Source of the DNA: Pseudomonadota bacterium
Lineage (GTDB): Bacteria > Pseudomonadota > Alphaproteobacteria > Rhizobiales > Beijerinckiaceae
Length of the DNA stretch: 22,255 nt
Direction of reading: 5' to 3'
Assembly (NCBI GenBank): GCA_023393655.1
Contig: JAEWKP010000423.1
Span: 1-22,255 of the forward strand
Of the stretch, positions 1-7,274 are shown one piece after another. Under the pieces are notes generated by a model that worked only from the letters and a program-made list of their open reading frames with translations, did no database searches and was not told the origin of the DNA. Within the stretch, counting starts at the first letter, position 1. Every line of letters starts with the position of its first letter. The translations under genes were made by a program, and so were the position numbers.

Positions 1-845
1 ACCTCGAGCTTGATGTCCTTCTCGCCGGCGAGCGAATCGAGCAGGTCGACGTTCGGATACTCGATCATGTCGATCTCGCCGGCCCGGATCGCGGCGATCG
101 CGGTCGCCTCGTCGGCGATGTTCTCGAACACGACCCGGTCGACATTCACGACCTTGCCGCCCGAGGTGAACACCGCAGGCTCCGAACGCGGCACGTAGTT
201 CGGGTTCTTGTCGTAGACGTAGCGCTGGCCCTGGACGACCGCGCCCTCGTTGAACAGGAACGGCCCGGAGCCGAGGATCGTGCTGATCTGCTGGTTCGGG
301 TCGGTCCCGGCCTCCTTCTCGCGCATGATGTAGCAGACATTGGTCGCGGCCTTGGCGAGCCATTCCACCACGAGCCCATAGGGCTCCTTCATCACGATCT
401 GGAAGGTCTTGTCGTCCTTGACCGGTGTGTCGGCGAGACGTGCCATCATGTGCTGGCCGCCGCCGTCGCGGGCGCCCCAGCGCCGGATCGAGGCGACGCA
501 GTCCTTCGCGGTGACGGGCGTTCCGTCGCTGAAGCGCAGCCCGTCGCGCAGTTCGAACGTGTAGGTCTTGCGGTCGTCCGAGAGCGACCATTTCGAGACC
601 ATCTGCGGCTGCGGCTCGTATTTGTCGTTCACGCCGAACAGCGTGTCATAGACCATGCCTGCGTGATACGAGGTCATGTTCGCCGTCGTCCAGATCGGAT
701 CGAAGACGCGAAGATCGCCGTGCAGGACGGCCTTGAGCGTGCGGGCGGCTGTAGGCGTGGTCTGGGCGCGGATCGTGGCCGGCGCGGCGATGATCGCGCT
801 GGTTGCCAATCCGCCCTGAACGAAACGTCTGCGTGTCGTGGTCAT
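1..845 (-). CDS. ABC transporter substrate-binding protein, family 5 (peptide/opine type), 3' part outside the window
   Basis: Periplasmic solute receptor of a dipeptide/oligopeptide-type ABC importer. The frame is open from the start at 845 to the window edge, about 281 codons, so roughly the C-terminal half is missing (family members are usually about 500-540 residues). The N-terminus has a twin-arginine motif (TTTRRRFVQGG, residues 2-12), a hydrophobic stretch and a likely cleavage site near residue 27 (TIRA/Q), suggesting Tat export. Family-5 hallmarks follow: a DPIWTTANMT-like region, SDDRKTYTFELRDGLRFSDGTPVTAKD (about 88-115) and ILGSGPFLF. The start is supported by a strong GGAGGAG ribosome site just upstream. 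It follows the M81 hydrolase gene by 104 bases on the same strand and is the second family-5 receptor of this cluster. Substrate unknown; family assignment secure. Confidence 0.9.
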   Translation of the reverse strand, partial: MTTTRRRFVQGGLATSAIIAAPATIRAQTTPTAARTLKAVLHGDLRVFDPIWTTANMTSYHAGMVYDTLFGVNDKYEPQPQMVSKWSLSDDRKTYTFELRDGLRFSDGTPVTAKDCVASIRRWGARDGGGQHMMARLADTPVKDDKTFQIVMKEPYGLVVEWLAKAATNVCYIMREKEAGTDPNQQISTILGSGPFLFNEGAVVQGQRYVYDKNPNYVPRSEPAVFTSGGKVVNVDRVVFENIADEATAIAAIRAGEIDMIEYPNVDLLDSLAGEKDIKLE

Positions 846-949
846 GTCGTTCTCCTCCGCGTTGAATTAGAGGACCGCAGGCATTCGCCTCGTCTGGCCC
901 TCATCGGGTCATGCTTCTTCTCTCCGGTTCCTTTCTGGGCGCGGGGGCG

Positions 950-2419
950 TCAGACGACGAGCCGGCCCGGCGGGAGCGGATCATGCGGCCAGAGCGGCCG
1001 GCTGATCTTGCGATAGGGATATTTGCGCACGTCGAGATGCGAGGGGCCGCCGCCATCGGTGTAAATCACCTCGCTGGCGATCGGGCCGTAGGCCGCATGG
1101 AAATGATTGGTCGACTTGACCGAGACGATGCGCTTCTGCGTCGGGTCGATGCCGACGCTGGTGAAGATCTCCAGCCCCAGCGCCTGCGTCCGGTGCGAGA
1201 GCAGGGCGACGTCGATGCCGTCGATGCGGATGCCGACCGCATCGCCGATCGGCACCTTGGCGGTGCCGAAGCTCTGCGTGCCCCCGCGGATGGCGCCCAG
1301 CACCGTCACCTCGCCGTCGACCGGCGTGCCCGAGGTCGCGGCCGCCTTGCCGCCGAAGCGCAGCGGAATGGTCGCGCCGACGCCGGCCGTCAGGCAGAAC
1401 GCGACTGCGACCGGGTCCCAGACCGGGCCGACAGCGGCGTCGGAAATGCCGCGCTCGCGCAGGCGGTGGATGATGTTGGTGTTGTCGGAGGCCGCGCCGC
1501 CGCCGGCATTGTCGGTGGAATCCGCGATGACGCGCGGGCCGTTGGCGGCGCCGCCGAGCGCCCGGTCGAGCGCTTCGTCGAGCGGGGTCACCGGCGGGGC
1601 GAACTGCCCCTTGAGCGAGCGGAACTCCTCGCCGAGCTTCGCCGCCAGCGCATCGCCCTTCGCCTTGTCATTGTCGGTGATGACGAGGACGCGGCTGCCG
1701 ATCTCCGGCACGTCGCCCTGCTGGAAGCCATGCGCCAGCGAGACCGAAAGGATGCCGTCCTTGCCTTCGAGCGCGCTCATCCGGTCGACGAAGGAGCGGC
1801 CGGGCTCGCGCGTCGTCGGCACCAGCTCGATCATCCGGCAATCGTAGAGCGACATCACCGGTTTGATCTCGCCGCGGATCGTCCGGAGGATGATGTCGAC
1901 CAGTTCCTCGGCCCGCTCGACGAAGTCGATATGCGGGTATTCCTTGTAGAGGATGACGGCATCGGCGAGGCGCACGCGCTTCTCGGTCAGGTGGCAATGC
2001 GGATCGAGCTCGACGCCGATCGGCACGGAGGGGCCGACGATGGCGCGGACATGCTCGATGATGTCGCCTTCGCAATCGTCATAGCCATGCGCGACCATCG
2101 CGCCGTGCAGGCCGAGCAGCACGCCATCGACCGGCAGCGCCGCCTTGAGCTGGGCGAGGATCTCGTCGCGCATCTCCTCGTAATCGGCCTTGGCGCAGGT
2201 GCCCGACGGCTCGGCCCAGAAGCAGGAGCCCTCGACCAGCTCGAAGCCATCTCGCCTGGAGCGCTGCCGCGCGACATAGAGCGGGGCGGTGGTGTGGGTC
2301 GCCCGGTCGGGATGCTGGCCCGCCGGGAAATAGGCGGACGCCTCGAAATTGGCCCGCGATGTCGGGATAGGAGAGAACGTATTGGTCTCGGTTGCGAGCG
2401 ACGCAGCAAACAGACGCAT
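950..2419 (-). CDS. M81 family metallopeptidase (MlrC-like)
   Basis: 489-residue protein of the M81/DUF1485 family, whose founder MlrC (microcystinase C) hydrolyses linearised microcystin or its tetrapeptide. Most relatives have unknown substrates and sit beside family-5 ABC importers. The family-typical N-terminus (RLFAASLATETNTFSP) is intact. LHGAM (104-108), DPHCH (139-143) and YPHID (161-165) are the conserved segments expected to carry metal ligands. IADSTDNAGGGAASDNTN in the second half matches the D-N-x-G-G-G motif of the C-terminal domain. There is no signal peptide, so it should act in the cytoplasm on imported substrate. The ATG at 2419 is preceded by AAAGGTAGG. A 182-base gap with its own likely promoter and a dyad separates it from the upstream binding-protein gene. 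Family assignment is firm; substrate unknown. Confidence 0.9.
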   Translation of the reverse strand: MRLFAASLATETNTFSPIPTSRANFEASAYFPAGQHPDRATHTTAPLYVARQRSRRDGFELVEGSCFWAEPSGTCAKADYEEMRDEILAQLKAALPVDGVLLGLHGAMVAHGYDDCEGDIIEHVRAIVGPSVPIGVELDPHCHLTEKRVRLADAVILYKEYPHIDFVERAEELVDIILRTIRGEIKPVMSLYDCRMIELVPTTREPGRSFVDRMSALEGKDGILSVSLAHGFQQGDVPEIGSRVLVITDNDKAKGDALAAKLGEEFRSLKGQFAPPVTPLDEALDRALGGAANGPRVIADSTDNAGGGAASDNTNIIHRLRERGISDAAVGPVWDPVAVAFCLTAGVGATIPLRFGGKAAATSGTPVDGEVTVLGAIRGGTQSFGTAKVPIGDAVGIRIDGIDVALLSHRTQALGLEIFTSVGIDPTQKRIVSVKSTNHFHAAYGPIASEVIYTDGGGPSHLDVRKYPYRKISRPLWPHDPLPPGRLVV

Positions 2420-2448
2420 AACCTACCTTTCCGACGATGTTGCCCTCA

Positions 2449-2477
2449 TGTTCGGTTGGCCGTGAAGGCCATGTCAA
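2449..2477 (-). promoter_or_regulatory. Candidate promoter for the M81 hydrolase gene
   Basis: Reading leftward, a perfect TTGACA lies at 2477-2472. A weak -10 (CGAACA or GAACAT, spacing 17-18) follows about 30-35 bases before the start codon. The spacer contains TGGCC-N5-GGCCA. The -35 is clear; the -10 is poor, as often in alphaproteobacteria. Inference only. Confidence 0.35.
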
Positions 2478-2534
2478 GCTGCAGCGCGAGCAGAGGGATT
2501 GCAGATGCAGCATTGATGCAGTGCACCTCATTGT

Positions 2535-2555
2535 TGCTAATGAGGCGCATTAGCA
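2535..2555. promoter_or_regulatory. 21-bp perfect dyad (8-bp arms, 5-bp spacer), likely operator
   Basis: The arms TGCTAATG and CATTAGCA are exact inverse complements around AGGCG. The dyad lies in a locally AT-richer patch of the 182-base gap between the binding-protein gene and the M81 gene, about 60 bases upstream of the TTGACA element. No T-tract follows on either strand, so a protein-binding site is more likely than a terminator. The regulator is unknown; the GntR-type protein of the cluster is a candidate. Confidence 0.45.
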
Positions 2556-2601
2556 TTCGCCGCTTATGGCCTTGATGCCGGGCTGGTCGACGGGCGGCGA
2601 C

Positions 2602-4143
2602 TCACTGTGCCAGCGTGACTTCCCACATCCGCAGCTTGGACTGCCAGGGCTGGAAGCCGGAGATGGCCTTGTTCATCGCGACCGCGTCGAGGCCGTTATA
2701 GAGGAAGATCAGCGGCACCTCGTCGATGACGCGGCGGTGCAGCTCGTCGAAGATCTTCTGCCGCTCGGGCTTGTCCGAGATCAGCATCGACTTGTCGATC
2801 AGCGCCTGCGCCTCCGGATTGTCCCAGACCTTGCGCGGCTGCTTGTCCTTGGGGCCGGAGAACTGTTCGAAGGCGATCGCCGGGTCGAAGCGGGCCGAGA
2901 ACGAGAAGGACTGCATCTGGTAATTGCCCTTGTTGAACCGGTCGAGCTGCGTCGCCCAGTCCAGGATCTCGATCTCGGCATTGATTCCGACCGCCTGCAG
3001 CATCTGCTGCCAGACCACCGCCGCCGGGAAGCTCGGGACGGTCGGGCGCTTGTTGGCGAGGATGGTGATCTTCTCGCCCTTGTAGCCGGCCTCCTGCAGC
3101 AACTGCTTGGCACGGGCCGGGTCGTATTTATGGCCCTGCTTCTCGACCTCGCCGAAATAGCCGGAGGTCGAGTAGATCGGCGAGTTGTTCGGCGTGCCCA
3201 GATTGTTGGAAGCGGCCGCGACCAGCTCGGGATAGTCGAGTGCTGCCGCGATCGCCTGGCGCAGCTTCTTGTTGCCCATCACGGCGTCTTTGGTCTGGAT
3301 CAGGAAGATGTGGCGGACCGCATTGGGCGCGACCGCGACCTTGAGGCTCGGCACCTTCTTGAGCTCCTCGACATCGCTCGGCAGCGTCTCGCTCATCTGC
3401 AGCGCGCCGGAGATCAGGCCGGCCTTCACGGTCGCCGCATCCTTGACGACGAGGAACTTGACTTCCTTGAGCAGCGGGCGCTTCGAGCCGACATAGCCGT
3501 CGATCTTGCCTTGCCCCGGCGACTGGTAGCCGTCGAAGGCCGTCATGGTGAAATACTCGCCGCGCTTCCACTCGCCGAACTTGTAGGGGCCGGTGCCGAT
3601 CGGCTTGTCCCAGCTTCCGTCCGCGTTGACGGAATCCTTGTGCAGGATCGCGGTCATCGCGCAGTCGGTGCGGGCCATCGTGTCCAAGAACAGCGCGTTC
3701 GGCTTTTCGATGGTCATGACGAAGGTCTTGGCATCGGGCGCCGAGACGGATGTGACCTTGAGGCCGCTGCGCCCGTCGAATTCCGAGGTGCAGCGCCACT
3801 GGGTCTTCGGGTCCATGTAGCGGTTCCAGCTCCACAGCACGTCGGCCGAGGTCAGCGTCGCGCCATTGTGGAACTTCACGCCCTCGCGCAGCGTGAAGGT
3901 ATAGGTCTTGCCGTCGGCCGAGAGATCGACCTTCTGCGCCAGCAGAGGCGTGGCGTTGCCGCCTTCGTTATAGCCGACGAGCCCCTCGACGAGCTGCAGC
4001 GCGAAATCGTCGGTGCTGTCGTCGCGGTTGACGCCGGGATTGTTGCTGCGGATGTCGGCCGCCACGGCCACGGTGATCGACTGGGCTGCGGCCGGGCTCG
4101 CGCAAGCGGCGAGCAGGATGGCAAGGGCGAGTGGACGTCTCAT
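2602..4143 (-). CDS. ABC transporter substrate-binding protein, family 5
   Basis: 513-residue extracytoplasmic receptor of a peptide/nickel/opine-type ABC importer. The mature part shows the family pattern: NNPGVNRDDSTDD near the N-terminus, LSADGKTYTFTLREGVKFHNGATLTSADVLWSWNRYMDP (about 72-110), IGTGPYKFGEWKRGEY, and a C-terminal QKIFDELHRRVIDEVPLIFLYN. I chose ATG 4143 because it follows GAGGGAG at good spacing and gives a clean signal sequence; an in-frame ATG at 4173 would add ten residues and lacks a ribosome site. The signal is ambiguous: LAAC (residues 11-14) could be a lipobox, while AAA/Q at 20/21 fits signal peptidase I. It follows the C45 gene by 49 bases, probably in the same transcript. 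No permease or ATPase gene is in view, so these are probably past the left edge. Substrate unknown. Confidence 0.92.
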   Translation of the reverse strand: MRRPLALAILLAACASPAAAQSITVAVAADIRSNNPGVNRDDSTDDFALQLVEGLVGYNEGGNATPLLAQKVDLSADGKTYTFTLREGVKFHNGATLTSADVLWSWNRYMDPKTQWRCTSEFDGRSGLKVTSVSAPDAKTFVMTIEKPNALFLDTMARTDCAMTAILHKDSVNADGSWDKPIGTGPYKFGEWKRGEYFTMTAFDGYQSPGQGKIDGYVGSKRPLLKEVKFLVVKDAATVKAGLISGALQMSETLPSDVEELKKVPSLKVAVAPNAVRHIFLIQTKDAVMGNKKLRQAIAAALDYPELVAAASNNLGTPNNSPIYSTSGYFGEVEKQGHKYDPARAKQLLQEAGYKGEKITILANKRPTVPSFPAAVVWQQMLQAVGINAEIEILDWATQLDRFNKGNYQMQSFSFSARFDPAIAFEQFSGPKDKQPRKVWDNPEAQALIDKSMLISDKPERQKIFDELHRRVIDEVPLIFLYNGLDAVAMNKAISGFQPWQSKLRMWEVTLAQ

Positions 4144-4192
4144 GGCATCGGCTCCCTCAAGGTGCCGCGACAAGCGGCGCGATCGATGTCGG

Positions 4193-5341
4193 TCAGGCGG
4201 CCTGCTCGGTCGCGAAAGGGTTGCCGGTCAGGCCGTAGCAAGTGAAATGACGGTTGAGCGCCGGCAGCGGCGCCACCTCCATCACGCCCTTGCCCGGTTC
4301 GAGCAGGATCATCGCCACGCTGGCGGTGATGTCGCCGCGCTGGCCGGGGCGCGGCGGGCGGCAGACGCAGAAGGGCGACAGGAAATCGTCGAACAGCGCG
4401 GCCTTCAGGTCCTCGCGGCCGAGCGGCCGGCGCGGCTCGTTCAGCAGCTTGCGGACGCGCCAGTCGCGATAGGGGCTGTCAGGCGCGCTGGCGATGCCGG
4501 TCTCGCGCAGCTTGGTCAGCGCGGTCGGATTGACCCAGTGATTGGCATGCACGATCAGCCCGTCCTCGGGCAGGATCGGGAAGGCCTCGTCCGGCGCGCA
4601 TTCGAGGTCGATGCCGAAACCCTTGTCCTGGCTCAACATCATGTTGGTCGAGCAGGCCTTGGGCGTGGTCGCGACGACCTTGATCGCCAGCGCCAGATGC
4701 TCCTGCTCCATCGCCTTGCGGCGGATCAGCGCCAGCGGCACGCCTTCCTGGCAATAGTCGCGGTCGCTGCGCAGGTAGTTGCCGGTCACGCAGATGCCGG
4801 CCTCGTTCATGCCGTGCCGGCCCAGCCCTCCGGCCTCGACGAAGGTCAGGAGGTCCGGCCCGTTCTTCCGCTGCACCCTGAGCACGATCGCGGTCTTCGC
4901 GCATTCCGGCTGCCAGTCCCAGTTCTGGCCCTGGATGATACCGCCGGTGGCGCTGCGCTCGGGCAGGATGATCGCCCCGGTGCAGCCGTCATTATCTGCC
5001 TCGTCTTCCTCTTCCTCCTCGTCGACACGGCTGGCGATCAGCCTTGCCTTGGCGACGATCTCGGTGCGGGCATTGATCATGATGACCGCATCGAGCGGCA
5101 CGCCGGAGCCGTCGGCGATGCCGCGCATTTCCTCCAGATAGGCCTCGTCGAAAGCCGCGATGCCCTGCCTCGCCTCGTCGATCAACTTGCGGCGCAGCGT
5201 CGTGCTGGAGCTGAGCCCGTCCAACTGGCCGGCATAGAAGCGGGCACTACCGGCGATGCGATCCGGCACCGCGGCGCCATAGCTGCGGCCGCGCTCATAG
5301 GGCGAGCCTGAGATCGAGACGAAAGGAAATGGTTCGATCAT
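4193..5341 (-). CDS. C45 family autoproteolytic acyltransferase/hydrolase (acyl-CoA:6-APA acyltransferase-like)
   Basis: 382-residue member of the NTN-hydrolase C45 family, related to fungal isopenicillin N acyltransferase and to linear-amide hydrolases. The proenzyme would cleave itself before the nucleophile Cys120 in NDGCTGAI, matching the Gly-Cys-Thr site of the fungal enzyme. Other family segments are GSPYERGRSYG (12-22), INARTEI, GQNWDW and NEAGICVTGN. The start is ATG 5341, which gives the family-typical N-terminus; a longer frame extends upstream over the regulator but is not coding. There is no signal peptide, so it is cytoplasmic. A very acidic run (about 107-118) lies directly before the cleavage site. 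It leads the leftward gene set and is divergent from the GntR-type regulator. It probably hydrolyses or transfers an acyl/amide group of the imported compound. The family is secure, the reaction inferred. Confidence 0.88.
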   Translation of the reverse strand: MIEPFPFVSISGSPYERGRSYGAAVPDRIAGSARFYAGQLDGLSSSTTLRRKLIDEARQGIAAFDEAYLEEMRGIADGSGVPLDAVIMINARTEIVAKARLIASRVDEEEEEDEADNDGCTGAIILPERSATGGIIQGQNWDWQPECAKTAIVLRVQRKNGPDLLTFVEAGGLGRHGMNEAGICVTGNYLRSDRDYCQEGVPLALIRRKAMEQEHLALAIKVVATTPKACSTNMMLSQDKGFGIDLECAPDEAFPILPEDGLIVHANHWVNPTALTKLRETGIASAPDSPYRDWRVRKLLNEPRRPLGREDLKAALFDDFLSPFCVCRPPRPGQRGDITASVAMILLEPGKGVMEVAPLPALNRHFTCYGLTGNPFATEQAA

Positions 5342-5363
5342 GAGACACTGCTGTGTTTTTTGA

Positions 5364-5391
5364 TTGACCAAGATGCACAGTGGCGCATCAT
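5364..5391 (+). promoter_or_regulatory. Candidate promoter of the GntR-type regulator gene
   Basis: TTGACC (5364-5369, five of six to consensus) and CATCAT (5386-5391, four of six) are 16 bases apart. This would start transcription about 35-40 bases before the ATG at 5435. The imperfect palindrome at 5372-5389 overlaps the spacer and -10, as expected for autorepression. Seen by eye only. Confidence 0.35.
5372..5389. promoter_or_regulatory. Candidate operator between the C45 and GntR genes
   Basis: GATGC and GCATC are exact 5-bp inverted half-sites separated by 8 bases (18 bp in all) in the 93-base divergent region. The arrangement is typical of a dimeric GntR/FCD regulator. The GATGC half-site recurs as GATGCA at 2504-2509 and 2515-2520, upstream of the M81 gene. 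Confidence 0.35.
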
Positions 5392-5434
5392 TCCGCGGAT
5401 TGTCAAATCGCTCCCGAAGAAGCGGAATCACGGC

Positions 5435-6337
5435 ATGGCCAGCAATCTGCGCGGCGAGATCATCGGCGATATCCTGCGGCTGGCCCGCGACGAGGGCTGG
5501 ACTGCGGGCGCCCCCGTCGGCGTGAAGCCTTTGGCGGCACGCTTCGGCGTTTCGCGCACGCCGGTGCGGAGCGCGCTGGTGGCGCTGGTCGAGATGGGGC
5601 TGCTGGCACGCGAGCAGGGCCAGGGTTTCAGCCTGCTGCGGCCGGTCGATGACGTGGCGATCGCGGCACATATGCCGGCCCCGGCTGGCGGCGGCGAACT
5701 CTACCAGAGGATTTTGACCGAGCGGGCGCGCGGCGAACTCCCGACCGAGGTCACCGAGAACGCGATGCTGGCCTATTTCGGCGCGGCCAAGGGCGATCTG
5801 CGCAAGGCCCTGATGCGACTGTCGTCGGAAGGGCTGGTCCAGCGCCAGCGCGGCCATGGCTGGCGCTTTACCGAGAGCCTCGACACGCCGGAGGCCATCC
5901 TCGAATCCTATGCCTTCCGCATCGCCATCGAGACGGCGGCGCTCAATCAGCCCGGCTACAGCGTCGATGCCGTGGAGCTTGGCCGGCTGCGCACGGCGCA
6001 TGAGGCCCTGATGCGCCGGCCGGTCGGCGAGGTCACGCCGCAGCTCTGGTTCGAGGTCAATTCGACCTTCCACGAGACGCTGGCCTCATGGTCGCGCAAC
6101 CGCTTCTTCCTGCAGGCCGTCAGGCGTCAGAACGCATTGCGGCGCATGCATCAGTTTGCCGATTTCTGGGAGCTGGAGCCGGAGCAGATTCTGCAATCCT
6201 GCCGGGATCATCTCGCCATCCTCGCCGCGCTCGATAGCGGAGACCAGCCGGGCGCCGTGAGGCTGCTCGTCGAGCATCTCTCCGGGGCGGCGCGCGACTG
6301 GGAAGTGCAGCCGCCGGAGGGCTCGGCGCGCCTCTGA
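5435..6337 (+). CDS. GntR family transcriptional regulator with FCD domain and a second winged helix
   Basis: 300-residue DNA-binding regulator. The first winged helix (about 1-70) carries the GntR signature: KPLAARFGVSRTPVRSALVALVEMGLLAREQGQGFSL. A second helix-turn-helix-like segment (about 86-148; ELYQRILTERARGELP..., then GDLRKALMRLSSEGLVQRQRGHGWRF) repeats the same pattern. The C-terminal helical FCD domain (about 154-290) shows FHETL (His213), His259 and His281, the usual metal/ligand-binding histidines; the usual Asp four residues before the first His is Asn209. An upstream TTG at 5360 stays in frame, but ATG 5435 gives a normal N-terminus. It is divergent from the C45 gene and probably controls the leftward cluster in response to its substrate. 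The effector is unknown. Confidence 0.88.
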   Translation: MASNLRGEIIGDILRLARDEGWTAGAPVGVKPLAARFGVSRTPVRSALVALVEMGLLAREQGQGFSLLRPVDDVAIAAHMPAPAGGGELYQRILTERARGELPTEVTENAMLAYFGAAKGDLRKALMRLSSEGLVQRQRGHGWRFTESLDTPEAILESYAFRIAIETAALNQPGYSVDAVELGRLRTAHEALMRRPVGEVTPQLWFEVNSTFHETLASWSRNRFFLQAVRRQNALRRMHQFADFWELEPEQILQSCRDHLAILAALDSGDQPGAVRLLVEHLSGAARDWEVQPPEGSARL

Positions 6338-6345
6338 CACAGCCG

Positions 6346-7128
6346 CTACAGCGACAATTGCGAGCCGGCCTCAGCGCAGCTCACCTTGAGCGCCCTGAGG
6401 ATCGCGCCCTCGTCGGTCGCGATGCCGTGGCGCTGCAGGCAGGGCACCAGGATCGCCGCCTCGGCATGCCCACCTGGGCCGATGACCGGGCAGGCGATGT
6501 CGGTCACCGCCATGATGTCGCGGCTGGCCGCGACGCGATGCCCGAGGGCGCGGATTTCGGCGAAGGTCCGCTCGGTCTCGGCCGCTGCGAGGCGCTGCTT
6601 GTCGGCCTCCGAGGCTTCCCGCATCAGCAGGCTGCGCCGCGTTTCGCTCTGGAAGGCGAGGATCAGCAGCCCGGAATTCGCATCGAGCGCGGGCCGGCCA
6701 TAGCCCGGCCTGACGATGACGCTGGCGTCGAGATGTCCGGAGGTCGTCGCCAGCACCACGGTCTGCGCCCGGCTCAGCACGACGAGATGCGCGACCTGGC
6801 CGCTCGTCTCGCTGAAGCGCTCCATCACTGGCAGCACGATCGAGGTGAGCTGGCGCCCGGCCGGGGTGCGGATGCCCAGGTCGAACAATCGGCGTGACAG
6901 TTCCAGCCTGTCCGTGCCGGCTTCGCGGGCGAGATAGCCGCGCTGCTGCAGCACGAAGACCATGCGGAAGATCTCGCTCTTCGAGCGGGCGAGGCGCTCG
7001 GCGATCTCGCGGGTCGAGAGCGGCTCGCCGACCTCGGCCAGGAGTTCGAGGATATCGAGCCCCTTCTCCAGCGCCGGCGCCGCATAGCTGCCCTTGTCTC
7101 CGTTTTCGGTATCCGGCAGGTCGCTCAT
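6346..7128 (-). CDS. IclR family transcriptional regulator
   Basis: 260-residue regulator. The N-terminal winged helix (about 16-75) reads ALEKGLDILELLAEVGEPLSTREIAERLARSKSEIFRMVFVLQQRGYL, the standard IclR pattern. The rest (about 90-255) is the GAF-like IclR effector domain, with GRPALDANSGLLILAF and VTDIACPVIGPGGHAEAAILVPCL near the C-terminus. It is divergent from the amino-acid-type transporter operon across a 142-base region with a palindrome and a TTGACA element, so it most likely controls that operon and itself. Its 3' end comes within 8 bases of the GntR gene's end, tail to tail. No strong ribosome site is seen. The effector is presumably the imported compound or its product. Confidence 0.92.
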   Translation of the reverse strand: MSDLPDTENGDKGSYAAPALEKGLDILELLAEVGEPLSTREIAERLARSKSEIFRMVFVLQQRGYLAREAGTDRLELSRRLFDLGIRTPAGRQLTSIVLPVMERFSETSGQVAHLVVLSRAQTVVLATTSGHLDASVIVRPGYGRPALDANSGLLILAFQSETRRSLLMREASEADKQRLAAAETERTFAEIRALGHRVAASRDIMAVTDIACPVIGPGGHAEAAILVPCLQRHGIATDEGAILRALKVSCAEAGSQLSL

Positions 7129-7139
7129 GGCTTTTCTGT

Positions 7140-7151
7140 TTCATATATGAA
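7140..7151. promoter_or_regulatory. Perfect 12-bp palindrome, candidate IclR operator
   Basis: TTCATATATGAA is a perfect palindrome 11 bases upstream of the IclR start codon. It sits immediately upstream of the rightward TTGACA at 7154. Short AT-rich palindromes are typical IclR-family operators. A second small inverted repeat, TTGA-CA-TCAA, coincides with the -35. Position suits repression of iclR and control of the divergent operon. Confidence 0.45.
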
Positions 7152-7153
7152 GC

Positions 7154-7182
7154 TTGACATCAAATAAGAAACGAACCTAGCC
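7154..7182 (+). promoter_or_regulatory. Candidate promoter of the transporter operon
   Basis: A perfect TTGACA at 7154-7159 faces right. The region 16-18 bases downstream reads CCTAGCCT, a weak -10. Transcription from here would include the possible leader ORF at 7203 and the permease at 7271. The -35 is good, the -10 uncertain. Confidence 0.4.
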
Positions 7183-7202
7183 TCCAGGTAAAGGGGAGGC
7201 GG

Positions 7203-7274
7203 ATGGTACGATCGTCGGATCATATCGCAGGTTCTGGGAGCGTCGCGCCGCTGTCGCGCGGCGGCCGGCGATGA
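7203..7274 (+). CDS. Possible 23-codon leader ORF coupled to the first permease
   Basis: ATG 7203 is preceded by the best ribosome site of this region (AAGGGGAGG, 7191-7199). The frame runs 23 codons and ends with TGA at 7272-7274, which overlaps the permease start ATG (7271-7273) as ATGA. The permease itself has no clear ribosome site, so reinitiation from this ORF could drive its translation. The peptide begins MVRSSDHIAG, is Ser/Gly/Arg-rich and resembles nothing I recognise. It may be a leader or uORF, or the overlap may be chance. Confidence 0.35.
   Translation: MVRSSDHIAGSGSVAPLSRGGRR

Noticed and set aside
2535..2555. Intrinsic terminator after the binding-protein gene
   Set aside because: The dyad has AT-rich arms and no T-tract in the direction of transcription.
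911..2575. 554-codon plus-strand open frame opposite the M81 gene
   Set aside because: Composition is a typical high-GC antisense shadow (Arg/Asp/Ala-rich, no domain), while the minus strand encodes a complete conserved protein.
4164..4178. Small GCCGC/GCGGC hairpin between the C45 and binding-protein genes
   Set aside because: Only 5 bp with no T-run; such repeats arise by chance at this GC content.
2566..4245. 559-codon plus-strand open frame opposite the binding-protein gene
   Set aside because: Same shadow pattern; the minus strand has a signal peptide and all family-5 motifs.
5342..6073. Upstream extension of the C45 frame to 626 residues
   Set aside because: It lies antisense to the GntR-type gene and adds no domain; family start is at 5341.
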